Positions 1 to 11,606 of a stretch of DNA of 64,000 nt are shown piece after piece. Within the stretch, counting starts at the first letter, position 1; every line of letters starts with the position of its first letter. The position numbers and the translations under genes are program-made. The notes beneath the pieces are model-generated. The model did no database searches. It saw nothing but the letters and a program-made list of their open reading frames with translations, and was not told the origin of the DNA. Source of the stretch: Dermacentor variabilis (taxonomy: Eukaryota > Arthropoda > Arachnida > Ixodida > Ixodidae); assembly GCF_050947875.1 (NCBI RefSeq), contig NC_134568.1, positions 267,947,226-268,011,225 on the forward strand, in the 5' to 3' direction.

Positions 1-497
1 AAATATACCATTTTATAATAGGAATAATAATTTTTACTTGCGTGTATTCGCGTTTAAGTACAATTTAGAGGTTATTCTCTGTAAGCAGCAAACAATTAGT
101 TGCGCTTAGTTTTGAGCAAACCAACTTTACTAGCCTTCACCAGCCAAGCTTAGCCGTGTTAGGCCTACGAGCCATAAAATCCACACTCGAATTCGGAATT
201 AGCGGCGTCTAATGAATCAATCTTCATAACACACGCTAGTTGAGAGAAAGCGATAACTGCAGTCACTACTCCTAGCTTGCGAACTTCACGCATTACCGCG
301 AATCGAACCCAGTTTGGTGCTAGGTTAGAGCCGTCGCTTCGATGGGTGCCGCCATGTTTGCCGACGCAAAGCTTTTGGGGCCGCTATTTGGGCTCTCGCT
401 AAATCGGCGAAATAGCGTTCCCAACGCAAAACCCAAACGGAGTTTGCGTCTCGCGCATGCGCAGTGGCTTCGACGCTATTTCTTTGGGGCCCCAAAA
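1..497. other. No gene recognised; GGGGCC-rich segment at its right
   Basis: Bases 1-324 show no repeat or coding signal I can name. From about 350 the sequence becomes rich in TTTGGGGCC-type words and small palindromes that lead into the TIR-like end at 498-534. The 83-codon minus ORF at 325-576 has no recognisable domain and is read as chance. Confidence 0.4.
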
Positions 498-534
498 CGT
501 TTGGGGCCCCTATTCTAAAACTCTCTATTATCAA
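498..534 (-). repeat. TIR-like end related to the MITE at 60.7 kb
   Basis: Read on the minus strand, this segment begins TAGAGAGTTTTAG and runs into a TAGGGG word. The hairpin MITE at 60711-60880 begins the same way. A GCGCATGCGC word lies nearby, at about 458, as it does in that MITE. No matching opposite end was found further left, so this would be one end of a diverged or truncated relative. Confidence 0.35.
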
Positions 535-1815
535 TAGGATCAGCCTGCTGTGAACGGTGGATGACAAGAGTGGCAATGATTCGAGCCGAAGGTATCGCTA
601 CAAAATCGCAGCCCAGAGGTAATGCGGTTATAGAAGACTAATCTTAGATCTACAAACTGTAACTGCTTATCATGAGGCAGCTCAAAAGCTTATATGTGTA
701 TGGGAAGCGTCTTCAGTAAAGAAATTCTTCAGTTCCGAGTGAGCGCTCTTCTTGTTGCGCTGTAAAAGGACAGTTTTTTTTTATTTAATAGATTATTTTA
801 CAGATTGATTACCTTTGCCCTTCGTCATTGGCTCACACGCGGCCGTCAACAATGGGATCGTCCACTCAGCGCACAACAGACGATAAAGAAGAAATATTGA
901 AGTAAAAAATCGTTACAAAACGTTGCCCTAGATTCGTATCGCAGCATATCTCAGTAGTGACGCGAAAAGTCAAACGGGACTTCAGGTTTGCATCGTGGTA
1001 TTGTAACAATAGCAGACATGATTCGGCAACAACCGCTGGACATGACGGGACATGATATGACATGACAGGAGGTTCCCTACAGCCAAGAGCTTTGGGACCT
1101 CTTCCTGTATATTTCCTTGCTATGTACATTTCCATAAGTGAATGAATAAATGCTTCTCCTTCTTGCTGTGTGATGTGAGGGTGAGTGAACGTACACGTAC
1201 ACCACTCCGACCTGTTAATAAGTGTTGACACGGAGAGCCTGTTGCATAATCAACCCCCCTCCCCCCGCCCCACCAAAGAAAAAAGAAACGAATTTTTTAC
1301 TCTTTACACCGTTATGATGGTAGGGAATAAAGCAGAAGCTCGTTATACACACGGCAGATACCGAGTAGCAGAGGGAAAAGAAATGTCTCTTATCACGACA
1401 GCGGCTGACATGCAGTTGGGAATGACGTCACTGAAGTAACAGGGATGACCGTTTACGACAAGTGTGACGGCTGCTGAGTGAAATACTTTTTTTTTCTTTG
1501 TATCTTGGTGTGCAGAGGTTCACAGATGCCAAGGAACTCCGTCTTGACCCACTCCAACCTTCTGACGTTTATCAAAAAAGGACACGTGTCTGCAGATATT
1601 TCCCTTCTGAAATGTTAAGCCACAGGTCGCCAAAAGCTCTGTCGACACCACAGTAACTTCACTGCGGCTGTAAAGACTAGCAAGGTACAGATAACTTCAC
1701 CGTGAGTGTGTAGATATGACTACACCCAGATACACAAAAAGAAAGAAGGTGTAAACACCACAAAAAAAAGGGGGGGGGAAGGGGGTCTGTTAACGTGTTT
1801 AACGCACAGGCCCTT
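535..1815. other. No gene recognised
   Basis: AT-leaning sequence with short ORFs in several frames and no domain, repeat copy or RNA-like fold that I can identify. Homopolymer A/T and G/C runs occur near 1255 and 1765. Confidence 0.4.
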
Positions 1816-1817
1816 AA

Positions 1818-2050
1818 AATTAAATTCTCGGGTTTTACGCGTCAAAAACACTATCTGATTATGAGGCACGCCGTAGTGGAGGACTCCGGATTAATCTTGA
1901 CAGCTTGGGGTTCTTTAAGGTGCACCCAATCCACGGCCGTTTTTTGCATTCCTCTCCCATCGGAATGCGGCGGCCGCAGACTGGAATCGCACCCGCCACA
2001 TCGTGCTAAGTAGCAGGAACTTATAGCCACTGATCCACTGTGGCAGCTCA
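1818..2050 (-). repeat. Diverged Ruka-like tRNA-derived SINE
   Basis: On the minus strand this matches, with many differences, the SINE seen intact at 15901-16136. Shared parts are the CGAAATGCGGCCGC-type middle (here mutated), the block around the 'GTGGAGGACTCCGG' word, and the terminal 'GGTTTTACGCGTCAAAA' sequence. The tRNA-like head is poorly preserved, which suggests an old insertion. Confidence 0.6.
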
Positions 2051-2224
2051 ATAATGAGTAATTGTTACCGGCTATTACTGCAGTGCGCACAAATGGTCAC
2101 TCACTTTGTAAACGAGCGCATCGCCAACTCCTGCTACCAAGTTTCGAAGTATAAGCGCAAAATGTTTGTTGCCTGCGCGTGTGCGTAATAGCGCCAAGAG
2201 AATACGGGTTTCCGGACTTCCGTG

Positions 2225-2465
2225 ACCTTTCGAGGACTCGCCGGTGGTATTTCTCAGCGGCCATTGCGTTGTATTGCTGAACACCAGGTCGCTGGTTCGG
2301 ACCCGGCGGTGGCGGCGGCCGCATTTCTATGGTGGCGGAATGCAGCAACACTCGTGTACCGTGCACTGGGTGCCGGTTAGAAAAGACGCCAGGCGGTCAA
2401 AAATTACTCCGGAGCACCCCACTACAGCGTGCCTCATAATCAGATAGCGTTTTTGGCAAGTATAA
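2225..2465 (+). repeat. Diverged Ruka-like tRNA-derived SINE
   Basis: Plus-strand copy with a recognisable B-box-like word (GGTTCGGACCC near 2295), the GCGGCCGCATTTCTATGG middle and the 'GCGTGCCTCATAATCAGA' 3' block. It points away from the minus copy at 1818-2050, so the two form a head-to-head pair about 170 bp apart. Confidence 0.6.
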
Positions 2466-2469
2466 CCCC

Positions 2470-3367
2470 AGAAGGCAGCGAATTTTAACATCTTGAGGGA
2501 AGCTGGCTTCTCGAGCTAAGGTCACGCCAGTCATCCGCAATGACTGATCCACTCCGCGTAAGCAAGGCAACCGAGGAAAATGCGCTGCGGAAACGCGCAC
2601 GAAATAGGAGAAAGGCTCCGGGAAGTCTGGCAGTTACGCTAGAGTTAAATCTCTCCGAGATAGCCGGCGAACAGAATCTTCCCGTTTCAACACTTGGCCT
2701 TCCCCTTCCCCCTCCGTCTTAATATTTCGTTACTCTTTCTTCCACCAAAGTCTTATTTGTGTATTCCTTTCCGTTGGGCGTGAGACACTTCCAAGGGAGG
2801 CGACACACGGAGACACGAAACACGGGCATCGCGGGAGGAGAAGGGGTGCACAATTGAAAGGCGCGTGCAGCGCTCTCGGTTTGTTGTCTGTCTCCGCCTG
2901 CGGCAGACGAGAGGCGGTGTTTCGCAAGCGCTCGTTTCAGACACTTGGTTTCGCAACAAGAGTCGTCGGGGGCAGCTAAAGAGGAACTTGGTAATTGCGC
3001 ACGAGTCTGCGCGAAGACGCCGCAGATGCCTGCCATGGCGCGTCTTGCGCACAACGCGATGCCGCCGCTAATTGGCGCACGGGCTTCGAGAGCGACCACG
3101 GCTCGGCTTTGCGGTGCCCACCACGACGCGCTTCTTGGCGGTGCGACACATCTGGGGCTCGACGTGGTGCTGACCCCGCCGTTCCTCTCTCCCCACCCTG
3201 CTCTTCCATCTCCGTTCTGTCGAGCGTTGGTTAGACGCGCACGTGGCGTAACTCAATATACCGAACCTCAACCAGCTCCTGATGAGCAAGAAGTGGTAAG
3301 ATACAACCGTGCAACGCAATAAACTATTGACGCTGTACTCCATACGCAAGCATACGTACCTTTCCCT
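2470..3367. other. No gene recognised; moderately GC-rich
   Basis: Overlapping ORFs up to 126 codons occur on both strands, but none has a recognisable motif and they shadow one another. The stretch around 2980-3230 is GC-rich and holds a long plus-strand ORF (2945-3322) with no domain I know. Treated as non-coding. Confidence 0.35.
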
Positions 3368-3406
3368 TATATATATATATATATATATATATCTGTGTGT
3401 GTGTGA
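3368..3406. repeat. TA then TG microsatellite
   Basis: About 12 TA units followed directly by a short TG run. Confidence 0.9.
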
Positions 3407-5838
3407 CAGGGAGAGACAAACGAACAGTTGCTGTCCGACTCTCCGACTAGTGCAAACACGATGGTTAACAGCGTCTTTTTCTGCAGAGCAATTTAAAAAA
3501 AGAAATAATAGAAATGTTGAGGGAAAAAAAAAAACTCTCCTAGATTGCTGCTCAGCGAAAGGCGGTCACGTGTTTGAAGCGCCGCGTGTTACAAGGTGCG
3601 TCACTCGTTCGAAGCGGCGCGTAACCGCCGTCATGCGTGTGCATCATCATCTGTCACCGCCGCTGCCGTTTCACTCACGCGTGGCTTCCGGCGAGCGTCT
3701 GTGCTCGCGACGCCGCGAAAACAAAACCCACGCACGCGCATGACACGCTGTGGAAACCACGATTATGCATAGGTGGGGCGGTGCACACATATCTTGCAAG
3801 TGCACGCTGATTCGTGAAAGGGAGAAGCCCAATTTAAGAAATATACTCCAGCTTTAGGAAAAAAAAAAAAAAAAATGTGCATACATGGTGACGCAAGTAG
3901 TAATGTCTCAAACACAAATTAACTACATCTGCTTACAATTATGCTTTATCACATTTCTTGCATCTCCATCGTCGTTAAAAACGAGCAGCACAACAGACTG
4001 ATAAGTTGGAATTGTTCAGTGAGTTTCGTCGTTTTCGCAAATGCCACACATGAACTGTGAAGCTGTTCCAGGTACGGGAACACAATCGGCAGCTGTAAGT
4101 GCAGTATGCTACCTACAAAACCCCAAGCCATTTCGAAAGTTTTCCTAACGTAAATTATTGCTGTTAAAGAAACAACGAAAGAAGAGAACACGCTACGTCG
4201 CGAGCGACCACTCAGACGTAAGCCTATCTTCCTGCGCTTTTTTGTCTAACGAACTTCGTGCATGATATTCGATTTTTAAAATCAGGTCTTAAGTACTAGA
4301 AGCATCTTAATATAGATACTTGCTATTCTGGCGTACACAGCTACAGACGCCGTGCCGAAAGAGGCTGGACAAACAAACTGCTGTCAAAGTCACAACGTTG
4401 ACGTGCCGCTGCATTTATTGCCACAAAATTTGAGTGTGCGCGCACTTGCGCGTGTGTTGCAAGATCGAGGCAGCAACGTATGAAGAATGCAAGTGACCCT
4501 CCGGCGGAAGAATTAGAGCACCGAGCGCCTCACCGACTGAGCACGTGATTTTCACACACTATACGTGTGAAGCGATTAAATCCATAGTCGAGTTTCAACC
4601 AAAAACACACGATATGCATACACATATGTACACCCGACCGCCGATTTTTGGAAACGTGGAACTCGCGAGGAATGTAGTGGTTGAACGGGAAGTGCAACCT
4701 TATTCAAGTACAAGCATAGGCGGACGCGAATAGCAAGAGATATTCTATGCGGCTTAGCTCGTATGCTTGCTTTGTTTGCTCATTTTCCGCTGTAGGACGT
4801 GATTTGTTTGCATCTGCCGAATAATTTACGTACCGTTTGATAATGGCAGCTAGTATGTTTACCTTTACGAATAAAGATTCACGCGCTGCGGAGCAGCAAC
4901 AAACATCTTGTGACACCTTTCAGCGTGCCGCGAAATGCGCATGCCAAACGCGCGAGGTCGTAAACGCAAGATAGCCACCAGCCTGTTCGGATCAAAGCAT
5001 GCACAAAGGTGGCACGCCAAGGCTAATATTTTCACCTACATTGTTTCGAGTGGAGATGAAACAAGTGACAGTACGACGGGAAGACAATGAATAGCCGGAC
5101 GACGCCAACGATCCACACTTCAGAACGGTAACATAGTGTCCAACCGCTATGTTTCGATTCATGGAACAAGACAGTGGCACTCAACGACGACGTTGCTAAA
5201 ACTGGCAAAGCAAAAGCAACAACTAAAAGGTAGCGCTGGTGGCTTTTACATAAAGGCGTTCTTTGAAGACGCACGTCGTAATTCGTGGGACTCTGCTTCG
5301 CTCAACGTGTTGTTAATTCGAGTAAAACGAACAAAGAAAAAAACTTCCCGTTGCTCGGATCCTCACTTGAGAATGCAGACAATCTTAAGGCAAGGGTGAA
5401 TTCGAATGTTTGCGTGTGTTTACCTGCGTGTCAATTTTCTTTTCTTGCCAACAAGCCGAAGCGAAAAACGGAAGGGGATGCACAACTGCTTTCCCCGAGC
5501 TAGTGGCTGTGACAGCGTTAAAAATGATAACGACAAAATAAAGAACAAAAATGAGACTGAGATTCTGCTAATAGCTTCCACCAGAACACGGCGAAACAAG
5601 ACGTCGTCTATCTGATCAACAACAAAAACGTTGAATTTACAAGTTCGGCTACGCCAACGGCAAAAGGCAATGCAGCCCAGATTGAACACAAGGTGTTTTC
5701 ACCCAGCAGCTGCAACCCGGCGCGCACGTCAAACAGACTTTCTAAGCTCCCCGCAGCTCCTCTTCGAAGCCGCAATCTCCCGACCCGTCCTTTCCGGATA
5801 GCCGAAACGTCATCGCCCGCTGAGGCAGCGGCTATTCG
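3407..5838. other. No gene recognised
   Basis: Unassigned sequence with short ORFs only. 3540-3740 is GC-rich with Arg-rich ORFs that look like chance. No repeat copy elsewhere in the window was matched to this stretch. Confidence 0.4.
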
Positions 5839-5914
5839 ATGGGGCCCCCACAGGACGTGACGAGTTCGTGCGACGTCGTTATGGCTCGAGAAAGCAACCT
5901 TCGGAAGAGACCAG
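5839..5914 (+). CDS. Candidate first coding exon (very tentative)
   Basis: An ATG at 5839 opens a reading frame of 25 codons that reaches a strong splice-donor match, CAG|GTAAGA, with the cut after 5914. A second in-frame ATG lies at 5881. The surrounding DNA is GC-rich and a possible regulatory cluster follows at 6130-6166. The short peptide is Arg/Lys-rich near its end and matches no family I recognise. Without a partner acceptor exon or transcript evidence this could be a chance match, since donor consensus words are common. If real, transcription runs to the right and the next exon lies beyond what I can identify. Confidence 0.2.
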
Positions 5915-6129
5915 GTAAGAGCGAAGAAAACGTGGTGGCTATTTTGGGCGCGCCCGGCGACCCCGGTGGCCCCAGCCTGGCCCGAAGTGTGTGCATGCTA
6001 GGGAGGGGGGTGCCTCGCACAAGACACCGGGCGAGCAGGTCACAAGAGCGAGGCGAGCCTAATTGCGGGCGGATAAGCGAGAGTCGCTTAAACACTTTTC
6101 CCGCTACTCAGGGGCGTCCGGAAGACCGC

Positions 6130-6166
6130 AATTAATGTGTGATTCCCGTAATCACTATAATTAATG
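6130..6166. promoter_or_regulatory. Palindrome flanked by direct AATTAATG repeats
   Basis: The perfect inverted repeat GTGATT-CCCGT-AATCAC (6139-6155) sits between two copies of AATTAATG (6130-6137 and 6159-6166). TAAT cores are typical of homeodomain binding sites, so a regulatory role is plausible. No bound factor can be named from sequence. Confidence 0.3.
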
Positions 6167-6939
6167 TTTGCGAGGCGACCGCCCAGCGGCAGCGCCCAAG
6201 GAAGGGGTAAATTTAATTGCTATATTTCCACCACGCTGCTAGGAACAAGGCGATGACAGAGCCGCTGAACGGCACCCGCCAACGAGAGAGCGGTGGCACG
6301 CGTCCGGTGTGGCGGGGGGAAGCCGAGGCCACGGAGGCAAGAGGAGAGGGGCGCACAGCGCACGGCACGCGCTTAGGATGTGCAAGCACCAACTGTGGAA
6401 TACGCACTGCGCGGCAGCAAGTGTCGTTGCGATGGCTTTGCCTCGCCGTACAGAATGTGCACTACGTAGTGAATGTCATTGCGCGCACGTTTCGAATTCA
6501 AATATGCACAGTAAAGTTCCACGCCACTGAATTTCTTGTCTGCGAACGCTTCTTTGTAGGCGTCAACACCTCGTTTGTGTCATTTGATGTGGACGACGGA
6601 AATGAAAAACAAATCATAAGGGAACGTTCAAGATCTGCGAGCTCAGAACAGGAAGCGAACACTGAATCCCTGCTTCGCTACCTGGATCACCGTTGCGCGT
6701 GCGAATGTCGCGGACGTGCATCACACGTCGAGCACAATCGAAAACTCAGTAATATAAGGAGCGAGCACCAGGTAAACGTAAGAGTGGGCCACACACATCG
6801 TATCCGTGCACACACCAGCCTAAACAGCAGCTCCGCTGCGCACACTCTGCCGGCGAACACGCAAAAACACGCTGCTAGCCCACTCATCACACAGAGGGAG
6901 CGCAACACATGGGCGCGCGCTGACATGCCTGGCTACAGC

Positions 6940-7390
6940 ACGAGCTGGCCAGCAGCCAGGGGCATGTCTGCGTCGTCGTGCGAGGGCCTACCGACTCACC
7001 TGGCGGTGCTGGTGCAGCGCAGGCTGGCGGCCCTCATGGCAGCAGCAGCCCTCCGGGAGACAATGGCACACTGCCGCCGCAGCTTCGCGAGCGACTGGCG
7101 CGTCGGTCGCCGGGCCTCTTCCCGTCAGGCTCGTTCTCGGAAGGGTCCGGCGCTCCCTTTCCGTCCGGCCGCCGCTTCCATTGGCGGCGCCCCGGGGGCT
7201 GCCCGCACGGCCGCCTGCGGGCGGGGCCTGTTGGCGCGCCGCTGCTGCCGCCGCCGCAGCGCCCCGGGCGTGGGGCCGGGGCCACTCGCCCTGTGCCGCT
7301 GCTCTCGACGCACCTGCGTCGCTCGTCCGAAGACCAAGCGTCTTGCGAGACGCCACCGCGCGACTCGAGTCCTGCGTCGTAGGTCTGTCA
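6940..7390 (+). other. GC/CpG-rich island with long overlapping ORFs
   Basis: This stretch is strongly GC- and CpG-rich compared with its surroundings and is open in several frames on both strands. The plus frame from 6978 to 7382 gives a Gly/Pro/Ser-rich peptide with a dense stretch of polar residues around residues 20-60. The plus frame ending at 7425 gives an Arg-rich peptide. The minus frame 6988-7356 contains an eight-alanine run. High GC alone keeps stops rare, so none of these is reliable. The most likely explanations are a CpG-island-type promoter or a 5' exon of a gene whose other exons lie outside the window. No domain is visible. Confidence 0.3.
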
Positions 7391-8659
7391 ATGCGCGGTA
7401 CGGGCTTCTCGTGTCTGAGAGCTGACAGTGTGTGGGGATCTTAGCATTCGTTAACGAATTACGAAGATTTTTCACAACTTTTACTTCGTACTGTATAAAC
7501 GTATTGAATATTTTTGCAGCTCAAAGGATAAATATTTTTTACACAGCACTTAGTCCGAGTCTTCGCAGTCTGGCTTGACTGCGGTCCTCAGTCCTGTTCA
7601 TGAGATTCCTATCTGAGCCACCAGCAGTGTCCACAGGGTCGGTGGAACTCCTGGGACGTAGGACAAGAAAGGTGGGATGTGGGAGCGAGCAGAAAAAGCG
7701 ATGGGAGAGAAAAGAGATTTGCGTACTAGTTCCGTTTTGCAAGCACTGCATTCTCAAACCAAAGCTAGTGTGCCTTTATAAACTTCAAATTCATGAAGAT
7801 AAATTATACTAGCCTACAAAGGATGCATCCTTAAATAGCTACACTGCGTAGATTTCCCAACTGCACAACGTTCACACCAAAGTATCCATAAACATTGGTT
7901 CACACGTACTATACGGCAAAAGCTTAGTCTCCAACCAAGACTAAATATTGATAAAGCAGTTAGTTACTTCCTTTATATAAGTCAAGCACCGAACCACTTT
8001 TGCTAGATTCTGTTTTGTAAGTAGCTTTACGTCCTTCACCTGGTGCATCTTCGATTCTTGCTCCGTACACAAATTTGCGTCTATATATCTCATAATGCAA
8101 GCTGGCCTTCTCTACTTTGCCACGACCAGCTATGATCGCTGGGCATATAACAGATACCACAAAACACTGCTTGAATTCATACACAACAGTTACGACACAG
8201 GCCTGTGTTGGTGTGGTGATGGTGTGGTGATGGCGGTGGTGTGTGTGTCCGCACGCGTGTGACTAATGGATTAGAGGTGCGCCTCCTCTACTGCGGGAGA
8301 CTGGGGAACGGGAAATGCCCGAGCAGCCTAATGTTTTCAGGCTTTCTCAAGAGGCGCCGATTGCGACGGTGCTTTCGATATTAGCTCTCACGCCTCTGGT
8401 CCTACAGCCCTCTGTTCACCTACTTGGAGTCACCACTACGTTGCCTCACGTTTCAGTTTAGCTAGGTGTGTTAGTTTTGAGTTTCTCTGTGGGGTCCGAC
8501 GGGTTCTGTGTTCGTTGGTGGTGGTTGGAATGTGGAAAAAAGGGTGCGAGCCGTGGGGAGGGGGAGAGGTGCGGCGCCAAGGGGATGAGTGAAGCGCCAC
8601 GTGTACTGGGTGTTCTTTGTCCCTGGTTTTCACCCCTTAGCCGAGATGATAAATGCGGG
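7391..8659. other. No gene recognised
   Basis: AT-rich up to about 8200, then a TGGTG-rich patch (8205-8245) and GC-rich DNA. Only short ORFs. No transposon copy was matched here. Confidence 0.4.
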
Positions 8660-8682
8660 GGAAGAGGCAGTACCATGCGTCG

Positions 8683-8708
8683 ATTGGTTGGCGCAAGCGA
8701 TGACGTCA
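8683..8708. promoter_or_regulatory. Inverted CCAAT box plus CRE-like TGACGTCA
   Basis: ATTGG (a CCAAT box on the minus strand) at about 8685 is followed by a perfect TGACGTCA palindrome at 8701-8708 in GC-rich DNA. This pairing is typical of TATA-less promoters, but no transcript is shown. The palindrome also occurs at 58300 and 60359. Confidence 0.3.
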
Positions 8709-8852
8709 CCACACCGCGGCGGCGGTGTGGATACAGCTCGCGGTCCTGGGGTGGCATGACGCACCGGTGCTCGGTCGGCCACGGCGACAGAGTGAACGCG
8801 AAAGCTTTGCTTACACCTATTCCTGCTGTGCATTGGATCTGCATGATTTTAT

Positions 8853-8905
8853 TGCGACAACAATAATACGGACACTCGAGGCACATTCGCGCCGTCGATG
8901 CTGCT
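8853..8905 (+). repeat. Fragment of dispersed repeat 'A'
   Basis: The block TTGCGACAACAAT followed by ATACGGACACTC and GCCGTCG matches the start of the longer copies at 48848-49290 (plus) and 53990-54287 (minus). Only about 50 bp are clearly alignable. Confidence 0.4.
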
Positions 8906-9706
8906 GTTGGTGCCGCCTTCGCAGCCGTGCCGTATAGGGTGCGACTGCGCATGTGTGGCCGAGCGCACACGCTGCCAGCGATCCGTGCGTTGGAGGTGAC
9001 GTGATCTGCTGCGGGTGCTGGGGCAAAGAGCGAGACTAGAAAGTTCGAACAAGCAGTTGCCGTCAACAGTTTCATGCACAAAAGTTTATTTTGCGAGTAA
9101 AACTGAATTTTATTCGAAAAGTGGCAGACATCTGGTATAGGAAAATGCTGTTCTTACAACGACTTTTTTTAACGTTTCAGTCGGACAGAGTGAGGTGGTC
9201 ACTTGGAGTGACCACCACGCACTAATAGTCTAGCAATCACTTCTGGTAGAGGCCCGCAAAACAAATCCTGTTTCATAGCAGGCACAATGGGACATTGCAT
9301 GTCTCGCACATCAACGTCGTCCTAGAAGGCTGAGGTTTTTACTGCAGATAGTGCCCCTACGTAGAATGCACCTGTTCGGCTGGCGCTTGCAGTGAAGTGT
9401 ACGTATTGTAGTATCTACGCATAAGGCTTTGATTTGATTATCTGGGCCACCTCACTGGTGGAGCCCCAAAAAAGAACACATTCCACTAAGATGGTTGGCG
9501 TGTACAATTTGCACCGATGTTGAGCGTATACGCTTTTGTCTGAAAGAGCAATATCTGCTTCAAGGATAGCTTCAAGAAAAGGCCTAAGATGTCACTTGGA
9601 CACCCTATCTCTCTCTGTTATTATTGGCAAATGACACTTGACTCTATGGCAAATGGTTCGACGGTGGTGAATTTTGGAGGACGTACTGACTCCGCATAGG
9701 CACCTC

Positions 9707-9710
<4 letters not shown>
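8906..9710. other. No gene recognised
   Basis: Short ORFs only. A pyrimidine tract ending in TTTCAG at 9180 resembles a splice acceptor, but no convincing downstream frame follows. Confidence 0.4.

Positions 9711-9778
<68 letters not shown>
9711..9778. repeat. CA microsatellite
   Basis: About 34 uninterrupted CA units. The Cys-Val and Thr-His ORFs called across it are translation artefacts of the dinucleotide repeat. Confidence 0.97.
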
Positions 9779-9780
<2 letters not shown>

Positions 9781-11491
9781 GCCTTGGGTACAGTGCTCAG
9801 GAGAGTGCCGTTGGGTAGTGAAAGAGGGGGGAAGAGTGAAAAGGCAAAGAATTGTTCCCTATAGTGCACTGTTCCACTCGGCGAAAAGTGCCCGGCCATG
9901 GCACTATGCGCTGACTACAAGAGGACGGAAATTTGTAGGAGGGTGCCCTTAGCAAAGCTTAATGACTTAAGTGCTTTAGAACGTGAAGTTCAAATCAAAT
10001 ATACATTGCAGACGTCGCCCCCTTAGAGGCGCATAAAATATTCCGCAGATATACACCGTTTTTTCATGGGCGCCACCATATTGCTACGCAGTGGCGCCAT
10101 CTATGGGCAGTCGGCATGCTGGCTTGGGCGAGCACTCCGTTTTGCATGGCAGGTATATACGCTCGGCGATAGTTTCTGGTATTTCCTTTCGCGCTCACGC
10201 GGTCGATTTAGCATGACGTGCGTCTTCTACGCGCTAAATGGTTCTGTGAGGCGTACTGAAGTGGTTTAAGTCAGTATGGACGGACTTTCTGCCGGCATTG
10301 CGGCGGACGGAGCACGCAGCGCGATGTGTGCGCGCGTATATTTGAGCCTACAATCAGCCTCGGAGATCGACTGTGTATTTCTGAATGTTCCATTCACTAA
10401 TGTGACCTTATTGCAGCATTATCCTCTAGTTCTAAGCTGCGGTTTGGGAGCAATGAAACATATGCGACGATCGTAACAGTGTGGGTGCCGTTCTGCTACG
10501 ATAGGGGCTGTACTGTTATACTTTGACAAGGGTTCAAACTGTTAGCTGCAGATTACATTGCGTGATTACTTGGTTCGGTGGATGAGGTTTCCACCCATGA
10601 ATAAAATAGTTTTGGTAAGTAATAACAGCATACCTTAGAGTGGGAAGTATACATGTTCAGCAAAGCGAGCGCATAGCTTAAGCATGCGCCATCAACGCTT
10701 ATAAATCTATAAATGTTGTGTTGTGTGACTATGCGAGGTCGTACTGCGGTGTTAGCCCGTTTTCTCTATCTTTTTCGAGAAATAGGATGATTACCGATTT
10801 TTTTTTCGGTTGGGTTTGTTCCGTTCTCTACGACGCACTCACACGTATTACGGAAATTTTGTCCTCAAAAATAGCCATCGCATTACTTTTATGCGATCCC
10901 TCTCGAATATTTTGGCTTTACAGAGCAAAAAGGCAATGTCGAAGCACATAGCTTATATATATGTATCGTGCTGGTTCCCCAACCGTAGTGATCGCTGTGT
11001 TGAGCAGGGCCATCCGCCTCATGCAGGAGGCTAGAGCAGACATATAGTGATTTCAAGCCTACTAGACTTGAAATGCGTGAGAAAGATGCCGGTGCATCAC
11101 AAATATTTGATAGCGCCTGCCGCTTAGATGTTTCGTAGTTGCATTAGGTTGACCGTAGACGAGCATGCGCTCTTATGTTTTCGTCCCTACGCCAAGCGAT
11201 CAGATAGTGAGCAGATTTACTTACCATTTCATGCTGGTAATACGGAGACAGCTTTCTTTTTTTTTCTTCGTTGTATTAAAGCCGATACACCCAAAATAGT
11301 TCACCGCGCATACACACACCGCAGCTGACGCGCGTCAGATGTTTGCTCCCCCAAGAGATATTTCCGCGTACTGTAGTTACCGATGCACCGAAAGGCTTCC
11401 CTGACGACCTTATATGAACGGACATTGCGTAAGTTTCAAAAAGTACGATCTAAAGCATCTCGAAATCGTTCCGCAGCACGCGACAGCAATA
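9779..11491. other. No gene recognised
   Basis: Unassigned AT-leaning sequence. A 'GTGGCGCCATCTATGGG' word near 10090 resembles words common in arthropod dispersed repeats, but I cannot delimit an element. Confidence 0.4.
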
Positions 11492-11606
11492 CTAGGGTGC
11501 CTCGAGGGGAGCGCGCGCATTGAGGCACCCTAGCAATACTTTCAAGCCAATACTTTCAAGCCAAGCCAGAGAGGAGGAAAGGCTCGCCGCGCGCCCTTTC
11601 CTCCTC
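11492..11606. repeat. Hairpin, 14-bp tandem duplication, second hairpin
   Basis: First stem: CTAGGGTGCCTC (11492-11503) with its exact complement at 11522-11533. Then CAATACTTTCAAGC occurs twice in tandem (11534-11547, 11548-11561). Second stem: GAGGAGGAAAGG (11571-11582) with its exact complement at 11595-11606. Both stems have GC-rich loops. Confidence 0.85.

Noticed and set aside
6217..7425. 402-codon plus ORF
   Set aside because: Length is carried by the GC-rich part. The left half is compositionally random and overlapping frames look equally protein-like. Kept only as a weak exon region.
9592..9952. Cys-Val and Thr-His repeat ORFs
   Set aside because: Translation of the CA microsatellite.
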